In this document: positions 33,586 to 44,760 of the stretch, in pieces | Position numbering within the stretch: the first letter of the stretch is position 1 | How the letters are laid out: the number at the start of each line of letters is the position of its first letter | From: Silene latifolia | Taxonomy: Eukaryota; Streptophyta; Magnoliopsida; Caryophyllales; Caryophyllaceae | Reading direction: 5' to 3' | Assembly: GCF_048544455.1 (NCBI RefSeq) | Contig: NC_133538.1 | Coordinates: 41,551,969 to 41,615,968 of the forward strand | DNA length: 64,000 bases | The notes under the pieces: model-generated | Told to the model about the DNA's origin: nothing | Database searches by the model: none | The model's input: the letters and a program-made list of their open reading frames with translations, nothing else | Translations under genes and position numbers: made by a program

Positions 33586-34398
33586 TTGTCGTCTAAATCC
33601 AATTTGGACGATAAATCTATGAATGAAGATAATTCTTATAAGCCCCAAGTTCCATTTCCAGGGAGGCTACGGAGGACAAAGACAGAACAACAATTTGGCA
33701 GATTTGCCGATCTTCTGCGAAATCTTAAAGTTAACGTGCCGTTTGCCGAGTTACTCACCCAGGTACCCTCTTACTCAAAATTTACGAAAGAAAATCTTGT
33801 CCGTAAGAGGAATATAGATGAATTTGAAACGGTGGCTTTGACTGAGCAGTGCTCCACACTTCTTCAGAATAAGACTCCACCAAAATTAGCTGACCCGGGT
33901 AGTTTTTCAATTCCCTGTCATATTGGGACTTACTTGATTGATAATACGCTTTGTGATTTAGGAGTCAACGTAAGCGTCTTACTTCTGTCTCTTGCAAAGA
34001 GACTTGGTTTGACAAAATTTCAATGCACAAACATAACCGTACAGATGGTCGATCGCTCATTATCACGGCCGTTAGGAGTCTTAGAGGACATCTCTATTAG
34101 GATCGGGAAATTCTTTATTCCCTTTGATTTTTTAGTCTTAGACATACCCGAGGACTCATACACTCCCATTATTTTGGGAAGACCATTTTTGCATATTGCT
34201 CATGCAATAATTGATGTCGGGGCTAAGACTTTGACCTTTCCGGTGGGTGGGGAGGATTTGACATTCACCCAGTCCAGTGTTCGCAGGGCGCCCATGCAAG
34301 TCATGCCCTGCAACGCCATTCCCTCTATAGACCACGACAAGGATCTTTCTAGTACTAGTATCGAGTTATATATTGCTGTTATGACACCTCTGCCCTAG
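33586..34398 (+). pseudogene. ATH-1 protease region
   Basis: The 270-residue frame holds the Athila-type aspartic protease. PFPGRLRRTK and FADLLRNLKVNVPFAELL come first. Then comes the core IPCHIGTYLIDNTLCDLGVNVSV, where the active-site Asp stands in D-L-G and the usual Ala-Ser after Gly is Val-Asn. IILGRPFLHIAHAIIDV follows near residue 195. In complete Athila elements RT follows directly. Here the frame ends at 34396-34398 and no RT is present. The active site looks altered, so activity is doubtful. Confidence 0.8.
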
Positions 34399-34410
34399 TC
34401 TGGGAGCGAA

Positions 34411-35637
34411 TTGGAGGACCATTCTGCTGTTTTTGCTTCTGCAGAACTTGGCGGAATAGGTAGTGGAGATCCTGTTGCCGGACTTGGTGCATTGCAATTG
34501 GAGCCTAGCACTGATGGCATTAAAGATCAATGGGGCCACGAAAAGAAGAAGCTTGATAAAGCAAAGAGGAAGGCTGCGGATTATGAGATGTGTTATTCCT
34601 CTTCCGATGGCTCAGTTGTTTGGAAATTAAAGACGGAGGTCACAAATGCTGAAGGGACCTCGTCGAGCGGGAAGCCCAGCTTTGGGCTATTTAATTGCTT
34701 CAAAGGATGACTCGGGACGCTATCCTGTTTGTAAACATTTTGTAATTTGAATTTTCGCTAGACATCTAATTATTTTTTAGCTTTAGACTTTAGTATTAGC
34801 TTAGATAGATTTATTTAGCTTAGGACGAATATAGTCTACGTATTCTTGTTTTTGGTATTTTGCGGGAAGTATTATTGCGTATATTGCAGGTCTTGGGAGA
34901 ATTACGAACCATTGGGATGCGTGCTAAGGAGGAAGTCCTCGATCGACCACTTTATGTGCTCGATCGAGCAAATGCCCAAATGGAAAGTTCTCGATCGAGT
35001 TGTTCCAACCACTCGAGCAAGTGTATTTAAGGGATTCTCGATCGATCAGTTTTAACCACTCGATCGAGAAAAATCCAAGCACAAGTAAGAAGTCATCGAT
35101 CGAGTATTTTCAAAGTACTCGATCGATCAAATTGAGGAAGATTGTTCTCGATCGAGCAACTCCATTCCACTCGATCGAGCTGTTTTGGCGCATATCAAAC
35201 GAGGGAGTCTTCTTTTCCCTCGCTCTATTTTCATTCACTTGCCTTAGTTCTTCCCCAAATTTTTTTTTTTTGACCCCTTTAATCCCTCGACCTAATCTCT
35301 CAATTTCCTCCTTAAATTTACCAATCTAATCACCCAGATATACTTTAAGCATCAATTAAACCAAAATACCCTTATTTGCATCATAAATTTTAAATTTAAT
35401 TGGGGATTTTCAAAGCTAGGGTTGCGATAATCGACTTATTTCGACTATTTGAAGTTTTCTTTGGTTTTAATTGTCCTTTTTTGTTGGGTAATCTACTAAG
35501 TAAGTTCCTTTCCCATTCTTTAATGTTTAATTTTAATTTGTCCCCTTCTTTTATACGAAATAGGGTTGTGAAATCTGTTTGGGGAAATTCAATTTTATTG
35601 CTAGATTGTTAATTGGAACTTGCATTTCATTATAGCT
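34411..35637 (+). other. ATH-1 region replacing RT/RNase H/integrase
   Basis: A 99-residue frame (34411-34710) of unknown nature is rich in Glu, Lys and Ser. After it come AT-rich sequence and a second CTCGATCGAG cluster (34936-35185). An intron-like stretch with donor aagtaagtt near 35503 and acceptor ttcattatag at 35634 ends just before the ATG at 35638, which could be a leader intron for the env-like ORF. No pol domain was found on any frame. Confidence 0.45.
34936..35185. repeat. Second CTCGATCGAG-word cluster in ATH-1
   Basis: About ten copies of ctcgatcga or tcgatcgag recur at 20-35 bp spacing. The intervals have unrelated sequence, so the word and not a long unit is what repeats. Confidence 0.8.
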
Positions 35638-35836
35638 ATGGAGAGTAATAAGGAAGTTGGACTCGAAAAGCCAAGTTCGACGGCTTCTGCGTTGACTTCG
35701 ACATTAGCTCTGGTCGTGGTCCCTGCTGTCGCCACGCTCGCTGTTACTATGCCGGTGTCGATCCCTTCTGTGTCGACTACCGCCACTGCTACTGCTGCTA
35801 CTGCTGCTACTGCATCCGGTTCACGACTTGGGACGG
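35638..35836 (+). pseudogene. ATH-1 ORF1/env-like gene, N-terminal part
   Basis: From ATG 35638 the frame encodes 66 residues, Ala/Thr/Val-rich. It is cut at the TSD gacgg (35832-35836) of LARD-1. With one TSD copy removed, the frame continues at 43228 for about 45 further residues before a stop. No signal peptide or clear transmembrane segment can be defended. Confidence 0.6.
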
Positions 35837-37030
35837 TGTAGACACCTCAAAATGTTTACCTAGCCTTAAGGGTACCCGATGATGAGGTTAAAATTAAATG
35901 ACTAAATGAAAGTTGACAATGTTATAATTAAATGGCTTTTTACGGATAATTCACGATAAATCGCTCAAAATGGCCCAACACCTTTGTTGAAGCCTTTGTT
36001 TCTGTCCGATATTGAACGAAGCCCAGTAATATTCCAATCCTCTAATTTGATCTCATGACATCCAACATATATCAAAATCATGATGATAACTAGTAGAATT
36101 GTGCGGTTGTGCCAAACTAATTAAAAAAAATAAAAGATAACGTGTTTCCTTGTTTTCCACGTGACATAATAGAAGTTGGCAATGAATCCAAGTCTTTTTA
36201 GCATAGAGATTAGTAAAGGATAAGGAAATACAAGGTTACGTATGAAACAAGATTCTCTCGGCATACAATTCTATTTCAGCAGACTTCCTTATTCCCAAAA
36301 CGAGTATAAATACGCACCCATCTCAAGCTCAATGGAATAGTCCTACTTAAACCTTCGGGTTTAATTCAAAAAAAAAAAAAAGAAAAGAGGAAAGAACGGA
36401 CGGACACAAATACAATATCGAGAGTTCCAACATCAAACCAAACCACAATTTCTATACTTTTATACTCCATCTCAAATATGTTATCCCAATTTTAAATCAA
36501 ACTCCATTCACATAAATTGTCCTAGTTTCATATGGGCGCATAAGAGCCAATAATTTACGACAAAGTCAAAATTCATTCATAGTCAACATCCAGATAGGCC
36601 CGAGGGTACCAGATTCAAATAAATTTTCTCTATTCTTTCTTTTTATTTAATTCTTTTGTTTTGTCTATTTTACTTTATTGCTTGTATAATTGTATGTAAA
36701 CTAACCTAGTTTATTTGCTTTTGTATATAATTTCTATAACTAACATTGTTTTTAGTCAATTTTCGTCAAATATATAATATTACAAATAAATAGTAGAGGC
36801 CGTCAGTTTGATGGGCGGTCCGGGTGCCTAACACCTTCCCTGATCGTACCTTTACCCCGAATCCGCAATCTTTGGTTCAAACCGGAGTGACGGATCAGTC
36901 CCCATTCCAGGGATCAAAAGGGGTCTTTTTACGTTAACTTATTTTTGTATGTTTTTTTATAAAACCTATTGGCGACTCCATACTAATTATTTACTTATAT
37001 TTCAAAAAGGAGATTTTTTCAGGGCTCACA
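35837..37030 (+). repeat. LARD-1 5' LTR (1194 bp)
   Basis: The ends are TGTAGACACC...GGGCTCACA. A TATA-like gagtataaatacgc lies at 36301-36314. It differs from the 3' LTR in single bases and in a short A-rich stretch near 36370 that is replaced in the other copy. Confidence 0.92.
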
Positions 37031-37031
37031 G

Positions 37032-37049
37032 TGGCAACTCTGCTAGGGA
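37032..37049 (+). promoter_or_regulatory. LARD-1 primer binding site
   Basis: TGGCAACTCTGCTAGGGA lies one base after the LTR end. TGGCGACTC-type PBSs are usual in Tat/Ogre elements. Confidence 0.72.
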
Positions 37050-37079
37050 CATATTAAGAGGGTAAAACTCGAAATCTTA

Positions 37080-37759
37080 TCTATATTAATACAAAAGACA
37101 ATACTCAATCCTCAGCGCACCACGTCATTAATGCAGTTTTTTTTTTTTTTTGAAATTCATGTTATGGTGGGACCCGTGAGTGTGCAATGTATTTATTTCT
37201 TCACATTTCCGTCTTTTCAAACATGCGATAAATTCCGTCTTACAACAAATTCTATGAAATAATATTATGAAAAAAATTTATGAATTAATATTATGAAATA
37301 ATTTTATACATTCCGCGTAAATAAAATTAATAACATATACGCAGAATGAATTACAAATGCGAGTAAATGAAATTGAATTACATAATTTTTAAAACAAAAT
37401 TACATAATAATAAAATTACATAATTTCAAGAAGGAATACCATTTATATACGGGATCGAACATAAAACGCAAATGAATACATACATATGTTAAAGTAGATT
37501 ATATTTCTTTTATCCGGATGTAAAGTTTTTTATGTATGCAATTTTTATTTACAAGAGTAGATTACGTTATTTCCTTATAAACCAGTGTATGTGAACACGT
37601 GTTTTTAACAAATTTAAACATAACTTATGTAGATCGTAGATTTAGACCAACTAGATAAGTACAATAGAAATGCAAAAACAAATATATATATATATATATA
37701 AAAACATTAATACTGGCCCAAATACATACCCGTGCAATTTTGCACGGGTTTAAAACTAG
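37080..37759 (+). mobile_element. HEL-1: non-autonomous Helitron (680 bp)
   Basis: The 5' end is TCTATATTAATAC after an A. The 3' end is the hairpin CCCGTGCAATTTTGCACGGG followed by TTTAAAACTAG and a T. TC...CTAG ends, a 3' hairpin near the end, A-T target bases and no TSD are the Helitron hallmarks. It carries no coding sequence. A (TA)n run lies at 37682-37700. It inserted just after the PBS of LARD-1. Confidence 0.85.
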
Positions 37760-39830
37760 TTTATTTATAATTTTTGTATATTTGACGAAACTGACATAAT
37801 TTTCCATGAGTACGTGTTACTCGAGCGAAATTTCACCCTCTTCGTAAAGTTCAGAATATGCAGAATTATTATCAAATTGAATAGCAACTGGAATACAAAT
37901 TGCTTAATTTAAAGTCAACTTGAATGCGTGCGTTTGACGGTAAGTTCATGTTTCAATGTTTCAATGTTTCATAATGCCGTCAACTACCTAGTATATGATT
38001 GAGTTGGTTACTGATTTTTTTTTTTTTTTTTATAAACTGTCTTGTTATTAATATAAGCATTAGGCTTTTGTTGTTAGTTTTCTTCTCTTTTTCTTTTATA
38101 TTATATGTTTTTTTATTTATTATAGTATCTTCTTCATATATAACATATAAAAAAAAGGCATAGGCTCTACGTAAGTCAATATTATGTTATCTTAAACTAC
38201 CCTAATTCACCTTCGGTAAAGTATGTTGTATACTTAGAAGGTCCATTCGACCGACTAGGCCTTACACGTATTTTCCACCTCATGACGTCGTGTTTTGACA
38301 ACTCGCCTGGTTCATATGACTGGGTGAGCACAAAAGCGAGAGATACCCTCATGTATTTTAATGTTGTGAGTACCCAATTTCCTACCCACAAACCTAACCA
38401 TAGATCCCGTAGATCCTTTGCATAGGTCATATTCTGTTGCGTGTTTGCCAGTTAATTTTTGATATATATGATTTTTTTTTTTTTTTGTTTGAACATCCAT
38501 TAAATAAAAAAACAAAAAAAAAGTAGAATAAGTTGCATAGCCAGACGTGTGTTATATAACTAGTAGAAGATGAGTAATAGACATTGTGCACTCGTCAAAT
38601 ACTTAGATTAATAAATGGAGTTTGATACCCAGTCAAATGTCTGCATCTAACCTCTGTATATAAGCATTTAGATACTAAATGGTCTCATGCCTCCAGTAGG
38701 CATAGAAGATTAGAAGCATTCATCATACACATGTAAAAAGTTTGCATTATTAAATAAGCATAGTGCATATCATCTTCTTATTTTTGGAAAAAAAAAATTC
38801 TTTCTTTACTAAATAAAGATAGGGGTCTAAGTTTAACTATTAATTTTTGTTTTATTTTATTTAGCAAAAAAAAAAACTTTTCTTTTCTCTCTTTGATTTC
38901 ATAAAAAAAAAAAAACTTATTTGTGATCCATTATAGAAGTCTTTATATATCACCTTAGACATCATGTCTTTGACTTGATAAATAATTAACTCACATCAGT
39001 TAAAAAAAAAAGACTCACATGTCTCTGAATTCACTTAGAGTAGCAAGCTAAGCACCCGAACTAAGTAATTGACGACTAAGTCGCGTAGAGGAGTTGTTAC
39101 TCTACCATCCTATTTGCCCTAATAAAGTAATAAGACATGAAATTTAGCAAGTGCCAATGCTATACGGATGGACCGCATCACACTCAATTGTCTCAACCCA
39201 GACTTAAGTTCACACGTACAAGATGTAGATGACAATTCATTATTTGACAGCCAATCACACATCATTAATTATTTCCTCACATAAAATACATTCGATAGTA
39301 ATAGGACCATCCTAGTCCTTTTTTAGTTGAATAAATAAATACGAGCACATGTCATTTTTATTAGTAACTTGTTCTACTTTTTACCCTTAACTAGTAGAAT
39401 AGACTTGAAATACTTTAGGTCGTATCTCTTTAGTGTAGATCAGTCGACCTCTTAGAGTCAGCCTAAACGAGGGCGTGCACTTGACCACCTTTTCCATCTC
39501 CTGTGGTGTGATAATTCCTTGATCGCCGTGTCTCTAGGTGACCTCTAGGTTTGGATACTGCATCTTTCTACCTGACTCATCAATTTTTCATATGACTACC
39601 AAATGAGCAGAACTCTCTATTTGCCAGATTCGACAATTTTCCATATCTCAAATGACTACCAGATGAGCACAATCTCATATGATCGACCATTTTAGCAAAT
39701 ATTATCATTCACTCCCATTGGTGCTAGAAAATTAGCTCAAAAATATTCAAACCAGATTCATAGTACACCCGTGTCCAAACATACCAAATAAGACATGGGA
39801 GCGCGCACTCCGTGCTGTTTTATAGGTGAC
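37760..39830 (+). other. LARD-1 interior, AT-rich, non-coding
   Basis: There are several runs of A and T and no frame above about 80 codons. I see no motif or repeat worth naming here. Confidence 0.5.
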
Positions 39831-39889
39831 CACTAGTCCCTTAAAATGAACTAGAGATGTGAGTCCAACTATCAATACAAACTCAAAAA

Positions 39890-40260
39890 TATTCACACCA
39901 AAGACTCTCATAAGTTAACAAAAATTCAAGTCAAAGTTGCAATCAAATCCAGTGACAAAAGTCTCAATAAGTCAAAGACAAAAAAAAATATGATTTCTAA
40001 TAGATACAACTCAAGTGTCAAAAGACTCAAAAATTCACAAGTAAACAAAAATTCCAGTCAAATTTACAATCAAATCCAATGTCAAAAGTCTCAAAAATTC
40101 AAACGACAAAAAAATCCAGCCAAAGTTGCAATTTAATCTAGTGTCAAAGATCTGCAAGATTCACAAGACGAAAAAAAATTTCCAGACAAAAAAAAAGACA
40201 AAATATATTCCTGACAAAGATGCAATTGAAAAGTGTCGAAGCTCTCAAATATCCCAGTCA
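39890..40260 (+). repeat. LARD-1 degenerate tandem repeat, about 65 bp unit
   Basis: The phrase agtcaaagttgcaat..aatccagtgtcaaaagtctcaa with a following run of A recurs about six times with heavy drift. Confidence 0.62.
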
Positions 40261-40919
40261 AATATGCAATTGGAAATTGCAGAGTAGTCATTTTTTTCTC
40301 ATTTCTCAGACGAGCTAATCCACAATTTCATTGTCTCCATACCTCTTGGGACGATCCTGTCATTCATTTAGGTGAATGAGAGAGGCACACAGGTCTCCAG
40401 TGTCTTCTAACACCATAGAACCTTCTACTCCACTCCATTTATCACCCTCGTTTAGCATCTAAGAATTCGGGGGATGTACACTAAATTTATACGATCACAA
40501 AAGTATTTTGTTTCTATGGTATTAGTTTTGCGTAATTAGCAGAGCTTGTTACTGTAAAGAGGGCAGAACTCATCAAATATAACTCAAATTAACAGGTCAA
40601 GTAAAAATGATACAATCATTCTCCACACCAGAGAAATTGTTAGAATTTAAGTTACTTCCAAAATAATAGTGTCCAGTTTTTCTACTTGGATCACATTTGG
40701 GTCAGACCCCATCTTTTTCAAAATATTTTCAAAAATAAAAAAAAAACTTTTTCAACACTCATTTCAAATGTTTTCAAAAAATAACATTTTTTTTTGCATC
40801 ATATCTAGGACATGCATTTGCATTTTATGTGTCATATATTTGTCATTAACTCCTCCAGTCGACTACTTTGTCATTCATCTTCCAGATTCATCCAAAGTGG
40901 GGGCTTCTTATAAAGTCTC
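40261..40919 (+). other. LARD-1 interior between the two repeat arrays
   Basis: No gene or repeat is recognised. There are short T-rich runs near 40740-40800. Confidence 0.4.
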
Positions 40920-40924
40920 ATTTC

Positions 40925-41745
40925 TCACGTAAAATAAAATTTTGCGAATTTCAAAATCAATCAAAAATTTCCAGCCTAATCTTTATGCGAAATAAAATTT
41001 TGCAATTTCCCAGCCCTTTTCGTGAAATAAAATTTTGCGATTTTCAAATTCAACTTGATTCGAAATAAAATTTTCAAATCCTCTGGTCGCCAGGCCCTGA
41101 CATGCATTTTAAGTTCTTAAAATAAAATTTTCTGAACTTATCCTTTTTCGCGAAATAAAATTTTGCAATCCTTTGATCGGCAGACCCTGACATGCATCTG
41201 AGTTTTTAAAATAAAATTTTCTGAACTTATCCTTTTTTGCGAAATAAAATTTTGCAATTTTCAAATCAATTGGTCGGCAGACCCTGACATGCATTTGAGT
41301 TCTTAAAATAATTTTTTTTTGAACTTGCCTTTTTGCGAAATAAAATTTTGCAAGTTTCAAATCAATTGGTCGGCAGACCCTGACATGCATTTAAGTTCTT
41401 AAAATAAAATTTTCTGAACTTTCTTTTTTTTTTGCGAAATAAAATTTTGCAATTTTCAAATTTATTGGTCGGCGGGCCCTGATACGCATCTTAGTTTGTA
41501 AAATAAAATTTTACATTCTATTTCTTTTTTCAAGATAAAATTTTGAAATTCCTTGGTCGGCAGGCCCTGACATTCATTTGAGTTCTTAAAATAAAATTTT
41601 ATGAACTTAGCCTTTTGCAAAATAAAATTTTGCATCCTAGTTTGTAAAATCAAATTTTACATTCTAATCCATTTTCAAACTAAAATTTTGAATCCTCGGT
41701 CGGTGGGCCTTGACACGCATTCGAGCTTGTGAAATCAGATTTTGC
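40925..41745 (+). repeat. LARD-1 tandem repeat, about 92-110 bp unit
   Basis: At least seven units are present, each with gcgaaataaaattttgca, a ggtcggcagaccctgacatg block and agttcttaaaataaaatttt. The core word aaataaaatttt is itself a near-palindrome repeated twice per unit. The minus-strand ORFs over this array (41109-41653) are repeat products. Confidence 0.85.
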
Positions 41746-41749
41746 AGGT

Positions 41750-41935
41750 ATACTCTTGAGCTAAACAAAGTTTAGCTATTCCAGATTCCAGTCCGACAAA
41801 ACAAAGTTTTGCCATACCAGTTTCCAGACCAGTGAAACAAAGTTTAACTATGACAGTTTGAGACCAACGAAACAAAGTTTCATTGCACCAGTTCCAGCTT
41901 CATTCCAGATTAGTAAAACAAAGTTTTGCTAAGCG
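41750..41935 (+). repeat. LARD-1 short repeat with (a/g)aaacaaagttt words
   Basis: aaacaaagttttgc or aaacaaagtttagc occurs five times at about 40-bp spacing, each with a ccag and a ttcca block. Confidence 0.65.
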
Positions 41936-42045
41936 ATCCCGATTCCAAATACTTGAGACAATTAAATAAGAGGCCCAGGGTATGTTTCTTATCCTTTATC
42001 TGTCTCCGAGGACTACTTTGACCTTCGTCTTACTCAGACTCGGTC

Positions 42046-42059
42046 AAAGTGGGGGCTTC
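42046..42059 (+). promoter_or_regulatory. LARD-1 polypurine tract
   Basis: The tract aaagtgggggcttc stands directly before the 3' LTR. TAT-1 has the closely similar aaagtggaggctc at 11241. Confidence 0.8.
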
Positions 42060-43222
42060 TGTAGACACCTCAAAATGTCTACCTAGCCTTAAGGGTACCC
42101 GATGATGAGGCTAAAATAAAATGACTAAATGAAAGTTGACAATGTTATAATTAAATGGCTTTTTATGCTTAATTCCCGATAAATCGCTCAAAATGGCCCA
42201 ACACCTTTATTGAAGCCTTTGGTTCTGTCCGATATTGAACGAAGCCAAGTAATATTCCAATCCTCTAATTTGATCTCATGACATCCAACATATATCAAAA
42301 TCATGATCATAACTAGTAGAATTGTGCGGTTGTGCCAAACTAATTAAAAAAAAATAAAAGATAACGTGTTTCCTTGTTTTCCACGTGACATAATAGATGT
42401 TGGCAATGAATCCAAGTGTTTTTAGCATAGAGATTAGTAAAGGATAAGGAAATACAAGGTTACGTATGAAACAAGATTCTCTCGGCATACAATTCTATTT
42501 CAGCAGACTTCCTTATTCCCAAAACGAGTATAAATACGCACCCATCTCAAGCTCAATGGAAAAAAGGAGAGACAGACAATAAAAACGGACGGATACAAAT
42601 ACAATATCGAGAGCTCCAACATCAAACCAGACCACAATTTCTATACTTTTATACTCCATCTCAAATATTTTATCCCAGTTTTAAATCAAACTCCATTCAC
42701 ATAAATTGTCCTAGTTTTATATGGGCGCATAAGAGCCAATAATTTACGACAAAGTCAAAATTCATTCATAGTCAACATCCAGATAGGCCTGAGGGTACCA
42801 GATTCAAATAAGTTTTCTCTATTCTTTCTTTTTATTTAATTCTTTTGTTTCGTCTATTTTACTTTATTGCTTGTATAATTGTATGTAAACTAACCTAGTT
42901 TATTTGCTTTTGTATATAATTTGTATAACTAACATTGTTTTTAGTCAATTTTCGTCAAATATATAATATTACAAATAAATAGTAGAGGCCGTCAGTTTGA
43001 TGGGCGGTCCGGGTGCCTAACACCTTCCCTGATCGTACCTTTACCCACGAATCCGTAATCTTTGGTTCAGACTGGAGTGACGGATCAGTCCTCATTCCAG
43101 GGATCAAAATGGCTCTTTTTCCGTTAACTTATTTTTGTATGTTTTTTTATAAAACCTACTGGCGACTCCATACTAATTATTTACTTATATTTCAAAAAGG
43201 AGATTTTTTCAGGGATCTCACA
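42060..43222 (+). repeat. LARD-1 3' LTR (1163 bp)
   Basis: It is a direct repeat of 35837-37030 and ends GGATCTCACA before TSD gacgg. Confidence 0.92.
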
Positions 43223-43227
43223 GACGG

Positions 43228-44760
43228 GCATGGGTTCCCGTGCTGCTGCGTTACGGGTCCATGCTACGAATGCCGTTGATACTTCTACGGAATCTCTACC
43301 TGAGTTTCCGGAGGTAAAATTTTTGTCCCTCTCTCACCGTACTCGTTTTATGCATTTAATGTAATGTCATATGACCTCGACCCATTTTTTGAGTCAACCT
43401 GCCCTAGAGACTCTAGGAATCTTAGAACCTGTTGTTGACCTACTCAATTGGACGAGGATATCGGGATTAGCCACTATGAAGGAGTTCACTTATAGGGCAC
43501 TTACTTTAGAGTTTTTCAGCTCTTTTGAATTTAGTCCTTCGGCCTATGCGACTGACCATGGGGGCACTTGTATCACCTTCCGACTATTTAACACTACTTA
43601 TTCCTGGACTTTAGCTAAGTTAGGGGAACGTTTGGGTCTAGTTAGTGATGGCTACCTTAAGCCTCCTAGGAAGCTCATGCGTCAGATTTGGGCTACACTT
43701 TCACACATTCCTTATGGTCAGCGTCGTGGTGCCCACGTCCATTTACCCCCTCCCTGCTACTTTCTCCCTCTGCTTGGAGAAACTATTTTTGCTCGTCATG
43801 AACCTAACAATGTTAAAAAATACTGAGTTGTCCATCTTAGCTGGGTACCTAAACATTGACAGCGGTACCCCATTTATTTTCAACATTGCATATTTGATAG
43901 CTCAGCATTTTCACAGTGTCGGGTCAAAAGTAGCGGGTAAGATAGCATCTGGTGGACTAGTGACTCGCATTGCCCGCCGTCTTTTCCCTGATTTCCCCGT
44001 GGTCTTAAGTATTATGATAAGGATAATGTTATTGACATTTCTGTTATGCTTTCAATGAACTGGCTTGCTTCTGACAGTAAGACGTGGAAGATTGGTACTT
44101 CCGCTTCCGTGATCTTACCTTCACCTTCTCTACCCCGTCTTTCACCTTTACCTACTGTGACGGGTAGATTACCACCACCTCTCCACCTTCTTACCTCCTT
44201 GACTTCTCTCCTCCCGTTTCTAGGAAGCGGAAGAGGACTTCCCCTCTTGTTAGGGAAGTTGGAGAGGGGTCTGGACCTCCACAGGCTAGGCTTACACCCG
44301 CGTCCACGCCCACGCCCACGCCCACGCCCACGCCCACGCCCACGCCCACGCCCACGTCCACACCTACACCCTCTATCTCTCAGCCGGTTTTACCGGCTAA
44401 TTTTATTCCACCTCCTATTTTTGAGGCGCCGGAGGTCATGGACCAAGAGCGTCGTGATGCTTTGCTTTTAGATATGTGCCGGAGGGTAGCTAGGATGGAG
44501 CGGGATCAGGCCCTAGCCTTATTCCCCCTCTATGAGTATCATCTGAGTAGAGGTCGTCCGGTGCCAGCTGGGTGGCCACATCCCTCATTTTACCGATACC
44601 CGGAGGATGGGTACCCTCAGCCTGAGGGCGAGGAGGACACGGCCGAGAGAGAGGAGAGGATTAGAGCTGGTCTTGATGTTGGAGGTCGTTCTAGGAGGAG
44701 GGGTGAGGAGAAGGAGGACCCTATCTTTCAGGTGGCTGACGAGGAGGGAGATGACGAGTA
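43228..44760 (+). pseudogene. ATH-1 ORF1/env-like gene, main part
   Basis: This is the second part of the gene split by LARD-1. After an in-frame stop at 43363 the main block (43371-43826) has LSQPALETLGIL, MKEFTYRALTLEFFSSFEF and TFRLFNTTYSWTLAKLGERLGL, the wording of the ATHILA ORF-1 family. Further parts lie in other frames to 44060. After a (cccacg)n stretch, the C-terminal block MDQERRDALLLDMCRRVARMERDQ (44438-44761, shown in part) ends in an acidic tail. The role is unknown. It has been called env-like by position. At least three frame changes show decay. Confidence 0.75.
44299..44356 (+). repeat. (cgccca)n hexamer run in the env-like ORF
   Basis: About nine copies of cgccca or cacgcc stand in a row and encode Pro-Arg or Ala-His type dipeptides, depending on frame. 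The other long frame across it is a repeat artefact. Confidence 0.88.

Larger units (their letters stand above)
35837..43222 (+). mobile_element. LARD-1: coding-free LTR retroelement with exact TSD
   Basis: LTRs are at 35837-37030 and 42060-43222 and begin TGTAGACACCTC. The flanking 5-mers are gacgg at 35832-35836 and 43223-43227. A PBS-like TGGCAACTCTGCTAGGGA follows the 5' LTR, and a purine tract aaagtgggggcttc precedes the 3' LTR. The 5-kb interior has no ORF with retroviral motifs. It contains a Helitron (HEL-1) and tandem repeats. It needs proteins of an autonomous element, perhaps of Tat type, given U5 and PPT similarity to TAT-1. Confidence 0.92.

Noticed and set aside
41109-41653. Minus-strand ORFs with repeated HVRVCRPIDLK
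   Set aside because: They reflect the LARD-1 tandem repeat. No similarity to proteins.
44046-44471. 141-residue ORF with a Pro-Arg run
   Set aside because: It is out of frame with the Athila ORF1 blocks. The run is the cgccca hexamer repeat.
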